Assembly (NCBI RefSeq): GCF_003478335.1
Contig: NZ_QUFB01000037.1
Span: 1-29,686 of the forward strand
From: Clostridium sp. AM49-4BH
GTDB taxonomy: Bacteria; Bacillota; Clostridia; Lachnospirales; Lachnospiraceae
Direction of reading: 5' to 3'
DNA length: 29,686 nucleotides
The position numbers and the translations under genes are program-made. Shown here one piece after another: positions 1-7,880 of this stretch; position 1 is the first letter of the stretch, and each line of letters opens with the position of its first letter. Under the pieces are notes generated by a model. It was not told the DNA's origin, ran no database searches, and saw only the letters and a list, made by a program, of their open reading frames with translations.

Positions 1-1
1 G

Positions 2-49
2 AGAACTGATACTCCGAGGCTCTTTCTGGGTGCCTTCAGCAACAATTAA
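2..49 (+). CDS. Possible 3' end of an upstream gene (partial)
   Basis: One frame is open from the window edge to a TAA at 47-49, giving a 15-residue tail ending LFLGAFSNN. In many Clostridia metG lies just upstream of tatD, but this tail is too short to recognise and I do not assign it. An open frame of 15 codons can occur by chance, so this is only a candidate. Confidence 0.2.
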   Translation, partial: RTDTPRLFLGAFSNN

Positions 50-158
50 ATAAAGTTTGTGGTGATTTCTGTTAATTTGTACTTGACAAGAGGTCATTAC
101 ATATCAGTTTGAGTTATTTAATAAGAAGGAAACTGCTGTTGTGTAGGAAAATGTTGTG

Positions 159-187
159 GTGACAGCTAAATTGCGGTATCATAATAT
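159..187 (+). promoter_or_regulatory. Putative sigma-A promoter for tatD
   Basis: GTGACA (159-164) and TAATAT (182-187) are separated by 17 bases and sit 45 bases before the tatD start. A better -35 (TTGACA, 82-87) lies upstream but has no convincing -10 at the right spacing. The assignment is by eye. Confidence 0.35.
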
Positions 188-231
188 AGATAATAATGCT
201 GATGCATGAAAATTAATTTGGAGGCTAAACA

Positions 232-1002
232 ATGATTTTTGATACACATGCGCATTATACAGATGCGCGGTTTGATGAAGATAGAGAGGAACTATTGGCG
301 GGGATGAAAGCGCGTGGTGTCGGTGAGATCGTAGAAGTAGGGGCAAGTATTCAGTCTACGAAGGATGCGGTCAATCTGGCAGAAAGTCACGACAATATTT
401 ATGCAGCGGTGGGCGTACACCCGGAGGACATCGAGAGACTGACACCGGAAGATATGCAATGGCTGGCAGACTTGACGCACAGGGATAAAGTGGTTGCCAT
501 TGGCGAAATCGGTCTTGACTATTATTACGATGAACCAGGGAGAGATTTGCAGAAAAAGTGGTTTACACGCCAGCTTCAGGTGGCTGCAGAAACACAGATG
601 CCGGTCATCATTCATAGCAGGGATGCTGCAAAGGACACATTAGACATTATGAATGAACATTGCGCTTGGCAAAATGGTGGGGTGATCCATTGCTTTTCCT
701 ACAGTCCCGAAATTGCCAAAATATATTTGGATAAGGGGTTTTATCTGGGAATTGGTGGCGTGGTCACCTTTAAGAATAGTAAGAAATTAAAGGAAGTCGT
801 TGAAATGATGCCACTATCGCAAATGGTGTTAGAAACGGATTCGCCGTATTTGACACCGGTACCGCATCGCGGCAAACGAAATGATTCAGGATATTTGACA
901 CACGTTGTTGATGAGATTGCGGCATTGAAGTCGTGCGACCGCGAGGAAATTATCCGCATAACAAGGGAAAATGCGCATAAGTTGTATCGCATTGGTCAGT
1001 AA
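232..1002 (+). CDS. tatD: TatD family metal-dependent DNase
   Basis: This encodes a 256-residue TatD hydrolase, a cytoplasmic TIM-barrel metal-dependent enzyme with DNase activity in characterised members. The metal-site residues of the family are all visible: the HAH pair (H6, H8), E92 in GEIGLDYYY, H128 in VIIHSRDA, H153 in GVIHCFSY and D203 in LETDSPYLTP. The length is normal for the family. The start is set by a GGAGG site about 8 bases before ATG 232. It is the first gene of a run with rsmA and an aminopeptidase P, an order common in Firmicutes, where TatD often sits beside rsmA. Its last codons and the downstream spacer form an imperfect tandem duplication (see findings). The function call is secure; the physiological substrate is not known from the sequence. 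Confidence 0.95.
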   Translation: MIFDTHAHYTDARFDEDREELLAGMKARGVGEIVEVGASIQSTKDAVNLAESHDNIYAAVGVHPEDIERLTPEDMQWLADLTHRDKVVAIGEIGLDYYYDEPGRDLQKKWFTRQLQVAAETQMPVIIHSRDAAKDTLDIMNEHCAWQNGGVIHCFSYSPEIAKIYLDKGFYLGIGGVVTFKNSKKLKEVVEMMPLSQMVLETDSPYLTPVPHRGKRNDSGYLTHVVDEIAALKSCDREEIIRITRENAHKLYRIGQ

Positions 1003-1076
1003 AACGGGAGACTGCACATTAATAGAAGGCTGTACTGTATTGGTTAATAAAGCAGGGCACTGCATATCAATAGAAA
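981..1076 (+). repeat. Imperfect 48-bp tandem duplication across the tatD stop codon
   Basis: Positions 981-1028 and 1029-1076 align without gaps, with 35 of 48 bases identical. Twelve of the 13 differences are transitions. The first copy holds the last TatD codons and the TAA; the second repeats them in the spacer, where TAATAA stands in the matching place. Confidence 0.7.
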
Positions 1077-1091
1077 GAAGAGGATATTGGG

Positions 1092-1954
1092 ATGGCAACA
1101 TTAGGAATACCACAAAATACAATAGACATATTAAAGAAATATGACTTTCATTTTCAGAAAAAGTTTGGACAAAACTTTTTGATCGACACGCATGTTTTGG
1201 AAAAGATCATTGACTCGGCCGGCGTGACAAAGGATGATTTTGTGTTGGAAATCGGTCCGGGAATTGGGACAATGACACAATATCTTTGCGAAAGAGCCAG
1301 AGAGGTTATGGCGGTGGAGATTGATGATAAATTAATCCCAATCTTAGCAGATACGCTGTCAGCGTATGATAATGTGACGGTTGTGAATGAAGACATTCTT
1401 AAATTGGATATTGATCAGATCGCTAGGGAACATAACGCCGGAAAGCCGATTAAAGTAGTGGCAAATTTGCCATATTATATAACAACCCCGATCATTATGG
1501 GATTGTTTGAAAGTCATGTGCCGCTTGAGAGTGTGACTGTTATGGTGCAAAAAGAAGTAGCAGATCGTATGCAGCAGGGCCGGGAACGAAAGACTATGGG
1601 GCATTGTCGCTCGCCGTACAATATTATTCAGAGGCGGAAATCGTAGCGAATGTTCCTCCGAATTGTTTTATGCCAAGACCCAATGTGGGGTCTGCCGTGA
1701 TTCGTTTGACTTGCCATAAGGACTGCCCGGTGAAAGTAACGGATGAGAAGTGGATGTTTCGCATTATCCGTGCATCGTTTAATCAGCGCAGAAAGACATT
1801 GCAGAATGGATTGGGAAATGATGCATCACTTCCGGTGACAAAGGAGCAGGCCAAGGCGGTAATCGAGAGTATGGGGTTATCTGCTACGATCCGTGGAGAA
1901 GCATTGTCGTTAGCGCAATTTGCGGAGCTTGCAAACCGCTTGAAGGAGGCCTGA
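1092..1954 (+). pseudogene. rsmA: 16S rRNA dimethyladenosine transferase RsmA (KsgA), frameshifted
   Basis: RsmA dimethylates two adjacent adenines in the loop of helix 45 of 16S rRNA, using SAM, late in small-subunit assembly. The N-terminal part has the FGQNFL motif, the SAM-binding EIGPGIGT loop and the catalytic NLPYYITTP motif. The reading frame breaks at the GGG run 1577-1579. One extra G (GGGG) restores a continuous protein of about 287 residues, the usual family length, through the RxxFxQRRKT-like region (residues RASFNQRRKT) to the stop at 1952-1954. As written, translation leaves the frame and stops at 1644-1646. Loss of RsmA is viable in other bacteria and gives kasugamycin resistance. 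However, a single-base homopolymer loss is also a typical sequencing error, so inactivation is unproven. The aminopeptidase gene starts 6 bases downstream. Confidence 0.9.
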
Positions 1955-1960
1955 TGAGAG

Positions 1961-3742
1961 ATGAAAGTGTGGGAACGTATAGAAAGCCTGCGTAAACGCA
2001 TGCGCGAGGAAGACATTGATGTGTATTATATTCCGACCAATGATTTTCATGGTTCTGAATATGTCAGCGGATATTTTCAGACAAGAGAATATATTTCTGG
2101 TTTTACCGGATCTGCAGGTGTTGTGATCGTGACGTTAGAAGATGCCGGGTTATGGACCGATGGACGATATTTTATTCAAGCAGAAAAACAGTTGCAGGGT
2201 AGCGGCATTACATTATACCGCATGGGACTTGATGGCGTTCCGACGGTGAACACTTATCTCGACAATGTACTAAAAGATGGACAAGTGCTTGGCTGCGATG
2301 GCCGTATGGTGACAACCACATGGCTTATGGCAATGAAACGCAGATACAAGGTTAAAAGTAACGTTGATCTGGTAGGAGACATTTGGGAAGATCGCCCAGA
2401 TCGTCCAAAACAGCCAATATGGGAATTGGCGCTAAAGTATGCAGGGGTCAGCAGAGAAGAGAAGCTGTCTCGTTTGTGGGACTGGATGAAGCAAAAGAGT
2501 TTGGATTATTTTATACTGACATCTTTGGATGATATTGCGTGGTTGTTTAATTTACGTGGAAATGATATTCCATGCTGTCCGGTATTTTTATCTTATGCGG
2601 TGTTTACGCAAGAGAGTGGCGTATTGTTCTGCGAGAAAAATTGTGCGAACGGGTCGATACAGACTGCCTTAATGAAGGCGGGAATTGAAACGAGACCGTA
2701 TGAAGAGGTGGAACAATATATCCGCAAAATGGGACAGGGAAAGCGCGTTGCAATGGATATGCGTGTGGTCAATGCGCATTTGGCGGCACAGGTACCAAAC
2801 GAAAATACATTAGTGGATGTTGTGAATCCAACCGGAATGTGGAAGGCGGTCAAGAATGAAACGGAAGTGAAAAATGAACGTATTGCACATCTGAAAGATG
2901 GTATTGCCATCACCAAAATGTTGTATTGGCTGCGTCATACGGATAAAAAGCAGGAATCTGAAATCTCCGTTTCGGATAAATTGGAGGAGTTTCGAAGATT
3001 AGATGAGGATTATTTGGGGCCTAGCTTTGACACAATATCCGGGTATGCAGAGCATGGTGCGATCGTGCATTATAGTGCGACACCGGAAACCAACCATATA
3101 TTAGAGGAAGAGAATTTCTTGCTGTTAGATATGGGTGGACATTATTATCAGGGAACAACAGACATTACACGAACGGTTATGCTGGGCAGAGAAGCAACCG
3201 ATGAGCAGAAAAAATACTATACAACAGTGCTTCGTGGTAATTTGGCGCTTGGTGCAGCGAAGTTTCATAGTGGAATTACCGGAGTGAATCTGGATGTGCT
3301 GGCAAGACAGCCATTGTGGGAAATAGGCTGTGATTTTTTGCATGGAACAGGGCACGGCGTAGGATATTTGTTGAATGTGCATGAGGGACCAAATGCAATA
3401 CGGTATGTGGCTTCTAAACAGCCGGGAGGCGATCCGGCGCTGGAACCGGGCATGATCACGTCCAATGAGCCGGGTGTTTATTTGGAAAATAAATTTGGTA
3501 TTCGACTGGAGAATCTGATCCTATGCTGCGAAGCAGAGCATACGGATTTTGGTCGTTTTTTGGAATTTGAAACATTGACATTAGTGCCGTTTGATCGGAG
3601 AGCGATTGATGTAAAAGGACTCAGTGACAAAGAACTTGGCCTGCTGAATGCATATCATCAACGGGTCTATGAAGAGATTGGCCCGCATTTAGCACCGGAA
3701 GAAAGAGATTGGCTGCAGGAAGAATGCAGTCCAATTTTGTGA
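1961..3742 (+). CDS. Aminopeptidase P family protein (M24B, three-domain Xaa-Pro aminopeptidase)
   Basis: The 593-residue product matches the long, three-domain form of aminopeptidase P, a cytoplasmic dimetal enzyme that removes an N-terminal residue preceding proline. Two creatinase-like N-terminal domains (about residues 1-310) precede the pita-bread catalytic domain. Metal ligands are in place: D390 in LLLDMGG, D401 in TTDITRT, H465 in HGTGHGVG, E503 in NEPGVY and E517 in RLEN. The C-terminal tail (DWLQEE) is typical of the long form. It starts 6 bases after the rsmA stop, so the two are probably cotranscribed. No signal peptide is seen. The reading frame is intact, unlike that of its upstream neighbour. 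Confidence 0.93.
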   Translation: MKVWERIESLRKRMREEDIDVYYIPTNDFHGSEYVSGYFQTREYISGFTGSAGVVIVTLEDAGLWTDGRYFIQAEKQLQGSGITLYRMGLDGVPTVNTYLDNVLKDGQVLGCDGRMVTTTWLMAMKRRYKVKSNVDLVGDIWEDRPDRPKQPIWELALKYAGVSREEKLSRLWDWMKQKSLDYFILTSLDDIAWLFNLRGNDIPCCPVFLSYAVFTQESGVLFCEKNCANGSIQTALMKAGIETRPYEEVEQYIRKMGQGKRVAMDMRVVNAHLAAQVPNENTLVDVVNPTGMWKAVKNETEVKNERIAHLKDGIAITKMLYWLRHTDKKQESEISVSDKLEEFRRLDEDYLGPSFDTISGYAEHGAIVHYSATPETNHILEEENFLLLDMGGHYYQGTTDITRTVMLGREATDEQKKYYTTVLRGNLALGAAKFHSGITGVNLDVLARQPLWEIGCDFLHGTGHGVGYLLNVHEGPNAIRYVASKQPGGDPALEPGMITSNEPGVYLENKFGIRLENLILCCEAEHTDFGRFLEFETLTLVPFDRRAIDVKGLSDKELGLLNAYHQRVYEEIGPHLAPEERDWLQEECSPIL

Positions 3743-3779
3743 TAAATTCTTAAGAATTATTAAGATTGCGTTGATATTG

Positions 3780-3808
3780 TTGACACGGTAACAGATCTAT
3801 GGTGTACT
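3780..3808 (+). promoter_or_regulatory. Putative sigma-A promoter upstream of the LRR protein
   Basis: TTGACA (3780-3785), a 17-base spacer and TGTACT (3803-3808). It lies in the 313-base gap after the aminopeptidase gene, about 250 bases before the LRR gene, leaving a long leader. A 14-base perfect palindrome (AATTCTTAAGAATT, 3745-3758) sits just upstream but has no G+C-rich stem and is not a clear terminator. Confidence 0.5.
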
Positions 3809-3908
3809 AAAGATGTAACTAACGGAAGTTCTGTATAGAGTGAATTATTTTTTGTATCTAAAGTATCTATTTATACATGTGAGAAGTGACATGGGTAAGG
3901 AGGAGCAA

Positions 3909-3988
3909 ATGAAAAAGAGACGAGTAAGAGCATAACGGAGATCATGAACAGTGATTCTGCCAAAGGTGCAGTCATTGATCATACTTAG
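3909..3988 (+). other. Candidate small leader ORF with a possible frameshift
   Basis: A strong AAGGAGG site (about 3898-3904) precedes ATG 3909. As written the ORF is only eight codons (MKKRRVRA, stop 3933-3935). If the A-run after the ATG had six instead of five bases, the frame would stay open to the TAG at 3986-3988. That would give a 26-residue acidic peptide starting MKKETSKSITEI. The strong ribosome site argues that something is translated here. I recognise no family. It could be a leader peptide for the LRR gene or a small protein of its own. Confidence 0.3.
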
Positions 3989-4055
3989 GATACAGAAATA
4001 AAATCAGTTATTATAATGCACAGAGTGACTGTGCAGGAAAGGATGGGTGATCACC

Positions 4056-5150
4056 ATGAAAATCAGATATTGTGTGAGTTTGTTGTTGCTGTGTGCCGCA
4101 ACAATATTTTCGAAGTCGACAACAGTAAAAGCAGAGGATAAGTATTATAAGTTTTTGGAAAAATATTTTACCATTGAAGAGAAGTATAAATCAAAATGGG
4201 GACAACAGGATGGATTTACGTATCTTTGTGAAAAAAAAGATAATACCGTCACCATTGTTGGAATACCTATGGATAAAAAGAAGGTAGTTGTACCCGCCAA
4301 AATCAATGGGAAAAAGGTGGTAAAGATTTCTATTATGCCGGCGTTTGATTGGGCAGCGAATGAGGAATACCGCAATGAATTTTACGGAGAACATGAGGAT
4401 GTCCCGATCCCAAAGGTGGAATACTTGAGTATTCCAAAGACAGTTAAGGTTATAGACTGTTATGAAGGGGGATGGCTGAACGAGGGGTATTGTAAGGGAA
4501 TGCAGTCATTTCTACAGAATCTGAAGAAATTTAATGTGGCATCCGGTAACAAGTGGTATAGGTCATACAAGGGAGTATTGTATACTAAAAATGGAAAGAA
4601 ATTAATTACTGTACCAAGAAAGTATACGGCAAAAACGGTCAAAGTAAAAAAGGGAACAACAAAGATAGCAGATTCCGCGTTTTCCTTCTGCACCAACATT
4701 AAAAAGGTGATCCTGCCGGATACGGTAAAGGTGATTGAACAGAATGCGTTTGTGTGCTGTTCGTTGAATTACATTAGGATGCCTAGAAGACTGAAAGAAT
4801 TGGGCGGGAGTGCATTTCATGAATCTGCTTTAAAGAAGATAACAGTATACGGAAAAGTGGAATTGAATGGAACATTTAAATATTGCAAAAAGTTAAAGAC
4901 AGTGGTGCTAAAGAAAGGTGTTAAGAAACTTGGAGAATATGTGTTTATTGATTGCCCGAAACTGAGAAGTGTGACGGTTCCTAAAGGCATAAAAAATCTT
5001 TGGTTGTACATTGACAGCATATTTTATTATCGGGGATTAAAGTGCAACCTTTCCAACATTACCATAAAAACACCAAAGAACTCAGAAATGTATAAGGAAC
5101 GTAAATTCTTAAAGAAACGATACAAGATAAAAGTGAAAGTCATCAAGTAG
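4056..5150 (+). CDS. Secreted BspA-type leucine-rich repeat protein
   Basis: A 364-residue exported protein. It starts with a signal peptide (MKIRYC, a run of Leu/Cys/Ala, then a likely cut after VKA near residue 27). The body carries BspA/LRR_5-type repeats, recognised by the spaced IADSAF, VIEQNAF and LGEYVF units with intervening IPKTVK, LPDTVKVI, VPKGIK stretches. It is rich in lysine, especially at the C-terminus (YKIKVKVIK). In gut Clostridia such proteins are surface or secreted adhesin-like proteins; the ligand cannot be read from sequence. I see no LPXTG anchor or other wall-binding domain. ATG 4056 is preferred over GTG 4047 because the signal peptide then begins cleanly with Lys-Ile-Arg. 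The gene stands alone, with its own promoter candidate upstream and a strong terminator downstream. Confidence 0.85.
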   Translation: MKIRYCVSLLLLCAATIFSKSTTVKAEDKYYKFLEKYFTIEEKYKSKWGQQDGFTYLCEKKDNTVTIVGIPMDKKKVVVPAKINGKKVVKISIMPAFDWAANEEYRNEFYGEHEDVPIPKVEYLSIPKTVKVIDCYEGGWLNEGYCKGMQSFLQNLKKFNVASGNKWYRSYKGVLYTKNGKKLITVPRKYTAKTVKVKKGTTKIADSAFSFCTNIKKVILPDTVKVIEQNAFVCCSLNYIRMPRRLKELGGSAFHESALKKITVYGKVELNGTFKYCKKLKTVVLKKGVKKLGEYVFIDCPKLRSVTVPKGIKNLWLYIDSIFYYRGLKCNLSNITIKTPKNSEMYKERKFLKKRYKIKVKVIK

Positions 5151-5197
5151 CATTTGCTATATTGCTTGAAACATGAGTTGACAAAGTAAAAAGGTAT

Positions 5198-5242
5198 AAT
5201 AACCAGCGGGGGATGTGTGTTTTACATCCCCTGCTGGTTATT
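5198..5242. terminator. Bidirectional rho-independent terminator
   Basis: An 18-19 bp near-perfect stem runs from AATAACCAGC (5198) to GCTGGTTATT (5242), with a G-rich core and a short loop. T-rich sequence follows on the plus strand and A-rich sequence precedes it. It lies between the convergent LRR gene and the PAP2-like gene, touching the stop codon of the latter, and can serve both. Confidence 0.85.
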
Positions 5243-5886
5243 TATTTTGTTGTCCGTTTGCGGAACAATATATTTGTGATCCAAGAGACAATCATAAATA
5301 ATACGATCGCAGCAGCAACGTCCAAGAAGGAATGCTGTTTCAAAAATAGCGTAGACATACAGATCAAGAGGCACAGTACAAAAGAGCCGTTGCGCCAGAT
5401 CTTTTGCTTATGGATCGTCGCATAGCGGCAAAGTCCGGCGTGGATGGCAAGTGAGTTAAACACATGAATACTTGGCAGCACATTGGTATCGGTATCCGTT
5501 GCATACAGCATGGAAATGACCTGTGTAAAAATATTGTCATGAGTAAATTGTGTCGGTCGCATGTTCTGTGCATTTGGAAACAAAGTATAGATTAACAGAC
5601 TGGCTGTCATGCCAATGATCAATGTGGCAATTGTCTGATAATAGTTTTCTAAATGCTTCAGATCGAAAAATAAGAGTGCTAATGTTGCAAATACATACAC
5701 AAACCATAATAAATATGGAATAATAAAATATTCGCAAAAAGGAATATAGTCGTCTATAGCGCAATGAATGTAGGTGAAAGGTACGTCATCACGTGCCTCC
5801 AGCCACACAAACCAAACCATATACACCGGAAAATAGAGTGCGACAAATATATGTTTATAGCGGTAAATAAATTGTTTCCAGTTCAT
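5242..5886 (-). CDS. PAP2-like integral membrane phosphatase
   Basis: A 214-residue polytopic membrane protein with about six hydrophobic segments. The C-terminal half has the PAP2 core in a diverged form. LPSIHVFNSLA stands in for the usual PSGH motif, and STLFLKQHSFLDV supplies the SxxxxxHxxxD motif with the catalytic His and Asp. PAP2 proteins dephosphorylate or transfer lipid-linked phosphates at the membrane. The Gly-to-Ile change in the second motif is found in the branch related to inositol phosphorylceramide synthases and other lipid phosphatases, so the substrate is open. The start is supported by AAAGGA five bases before the ATG. An imperfect hairpin (5902-5940) lies just before this ribosome site. 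It is probably cotranscribed with the DUF5662-like gene upstream. Confidence 0.75.
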   Translation of the reverse strand: MNWKQFIYRYKHIFVALYFPVYMVWFVWLEARDDVPFTYIHCAIDDYIPFCEYFIIPYLLWFVYVFATLALLFFDLKHLENYYQTIATLIIGMTASLLIYTLFPNAQNMRPTQFTHDNIFTQVISMLYATDTDTNVLPSIHVFNSLAIHAGLCRYATIHKQKIWRNGSFVLCLLICMSTLFLKQHSFLDVAAAIVLFMIVSWITNILFRKRTTK

Positions 5887-5901
5887 AAAAATCCTTTCTA
5901 G

Positions 5902-5940
5902 GATCAGAGTGCCGAAGTCTATTTTGCCGTCACCCTGATC
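5902..5940 (-). other. Imperfect hairpin between the DUF5662-like and PAP2-like genes
   Basis: GATCAGAGTGCCG and CCGTCACCCTGATC pair with two mismatches around a 12-base loop. It has no following T-run on the minus strand, so it is more likely a processing or translation-control structure than a terminator. It ends just before the PAP2 ribosome site. Confidence 0.35.
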
Positions 5941-5968
5941 TGTGGTCGTAAATTATGCTGACAGTGGT

Positions 5969-6529
5969 TTAATGCCAGCGGGAATGCTTAAGATCCAGTT
6001 CGTTGCGAATATAAGCGAAAGTTTTATCTTCGCCCTCTTCGGCGAGCATATGCAAAAGCCGTTCTAGCAGCTCTGCAGTCTCTGGATGCATGGTGTAGCG
6101 CGATTTGCCACGTTCGTAATATTCCAAAGGCAGTCGGTCGTTGTAATTTTCTAAATTGTAATTACGGCTTGCTGCCATGCGGTCGCAAAACATTTCAACG
6201 ACGTAACGTGGTGCCATAGGCATTCCCTGTAACCCCTTGGAGTAGTCAGAGGAAAGATCAATCCAGTATTCATAGTGATGGCGGTTGCGTCCTTTGTGGT
6301 GAAGCCATGCGGCAGAGTAGCCGATGGTTTCGCGCTCATAAGCGTTCGGGCTTCGTTTGCCCTCTTGATAATAGCGAACACCGGTCCAAAATTCAATTGG
6401 ATGATATTTCGACCAGTCATGGCAGATTCCCTGCCAGTAAATGCCGGCGCGAAAGCAATTGCGGCGCACCAGTCGTTTGTGGCGTAGAATTGTTCGCAAA
6501 TGCCCCCAAAAATTATGCCATAATCGCAT
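5969..6529 (-). CDS. DUF5662 family protein
   Basis: A 186-residue soluble protein rich in His, Trp and Tyr. It matches my memory of the DUF5662 family: an N-terminal HKRLVRRNCFRAGIYWQG block, then CHDWSKYHPIEFW, then SPNAYERE and the motif WLHHKGRNRHHYEYW. The conserved His/Asp/Glu residues (HDWSK, LHHKGRNRHH) suggest a metal-binding or HD-like helical fold, but the biochemical function is unknown. The start follows GGAG at an 8-base spacing. It is transcribed toward the PAP2-like gene, 82 bases away. There is no signal peptide. Confidence 0.75.
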   Translation of the reverse strand: MRLWHNFWGHLRTILRHKRLVRRNCFRAGIYWQGICHDWSKYHPIEFWTGVRYYQEGKRSPNAYERETIGYSAAWLHHKGRNRHHYEYWIDLSSDYSKGLQGMPMAPRYVVEMFCDRMAASRNYNLENYNDRLPLEYYERGKSRYTMHPETAELLERLLHMLAEEGEDKTFAYIRNELDLKHSRWH

Positions 6530-6559
6530 GATGACATCTCCATTTCTTAAAAGTATTGA

Positions 6560-7724
6560 TCAGATTCCAGAATTTAATTCGGAACTATACTCCCGCATCC
6601 ATTGTCTTGGCGTACAGCCTTCCATTTGCGGAAAGTACGGATTAAATGACTGCAATCCGAAAAACCGGTCTCCTGACTGATATAGGTCAGATCCAGTTTC
6701 GTGAATAAAAGCAGATCCGTCACCCTGTTAATACGCACAAATTCGATATATTCCTTGCAGGATTGATGGTAATTTCTGCGGAATAATTTAGCAAAGTAAG
6801 AATAACTCATTCCGCACCGTTCTGCAAGGTCATGAATCCGTAAAGGTTCATTATAATGCGATTTGATATATTCTGCAATATGTTCAAACTCATGATTGTC
6901 ACTTTGCCGGGACAATAAAATTTCTTCCATATTAAGTCCGCGCATCAGCCAAACGCGCGTCATCGCTGTGATCAAGATCGCAAGTTTGGAGCAGGCAATC
7001 GTGTCGTAGCCAAAATGGCGCAGCCGCACTTCCTCGATACAGTCGACAAAGAGCTGCTCGAGTGGAATACCTGTCATGTCGCCGTTGGCAAAGAAAATAT
7101 TGGAAGGATCTTCCTCATAGGCAAGAGAGATGATCCGGCTGAATTGATTTTTCATGTTATCCGTTGCCTGCAAAAAGCCAAGGTCAAACTTCAAAACATG
7201 ATAGCGAATGTTTAGCGGGGAAGCCGCTTTGCAGTCAGATGCCGCCACAGTCGTTATAGAGGGAGATTTCTCCGATACATTTGCAGCTGAATGTGGTATT
7301 GACACCGGATGAATGCTGTCGTGTTCCTGATCCGGTAAAGGTTCCTGCGGAGATGCCAGAAGAGGGCAGGCAGACAGCGGAAAGTTAGGCAGATAACCAT
7401 GCAACGACGGATTCTTTAAGAAATCTTGCGATTTCAGCGTAATAGCAGGATCTTGCGATGGTTTCTCAGCCTGGCTTTGCTCAAAATCCGTCGGAAAGAC
7501 ATCGATAGTATGTAAAGTCTTTGGCGGAAAAAAAATAAAATCTCCCGGTTGCAGGAGTATACATTCTCATCACAGGTGACAAGCAGATTGCCGGCTGTAA
7601 GATATATACATTCTATAAAATAATGCCAGTGTGGCAAAATAGGAAAGTTGTAATCGTACGTGATATGTGTAAAAGCTTCGATTGGTGTATTTAAGCGGTC
7701 TGTATATTCGTAATAGCGATCCAT
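6560..7724 (-). pseudogene. AraC family transcriptional regulator (cupin + HTH), two frameshifts
   Basis: The N-terminal part (from ATG 7724) is an AraC-type cupin sensor (FPILPHWHYFIE). The C-terminal part is a two-HTH AraC domain (IHDLAERCGMSYSYFAKLFR and ETGFSDCSHLIRTFRKWK). The frame breaks near 7553, where one extra T on the coding strand rejoins the cupin to the rest through a QPGDFIFFPP motif. It breaks again at the TT of 6620-6621, where one extra A on the coding strand restores the standard ending (CTPRQW) and moves the stop to 6560-6562. With both repairs the protein is about 388 residues with a long linker. It is divergent from the ABC exporter pair, which it probably regulates. 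Decay or sequencing error cannot be separated here. Confidence 0.85.
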
Positions 7725-7737
7725 AAGTATTAGTCAG

Positions 7738-7869
7738 CCTTTCTGTAAATTCTTTAAAATCTGCGCAAAAAAAATTGCAAAAAGATAGATTTATACAATT
7801 TTTGTGCAGATTTATTATAGCACACCATCTATTGCTATGCTATACTTTCGTAGCAGATTTACAGAAAGG
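7738..7869. promoter_or_regulatory. Divergent control region with nested inverted repeats
   Basis: The spacer between the AraC gene and the ABC pair holds two inverted repeats. The inner one is AAATCTGCGCAAAAA (7757-7771) against TTTTTGTGCAGATTT (7799-7813), one mismatch in 15. The outer one is CCTTTCTGTAAAT (7738-7750) against ATTTACAGAAAGG (7857-7869), perfect over 13, though part of it is the two ribosome sites. A further GCAGATTTA lies at 7853-7861. The best -10 for the exporter is TATACT (about 7841-7846), with no good -35. This would fit activation by the adjacent AraC protein. Confidence 0.5.
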
Positions 7870-7880
7870 AGAAAAAAACT

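Noticed and set aside
82..110. TTGACA upstream of tatD as the main promoter
   Set aside because: No acceptable -10 occurs 16-18 bases downstream.
5175..5200. TTGACA followed by TATAAT after the LRR gene
   Set aside because: The spacing is only 11 bases and the site lies against a strong terminator.
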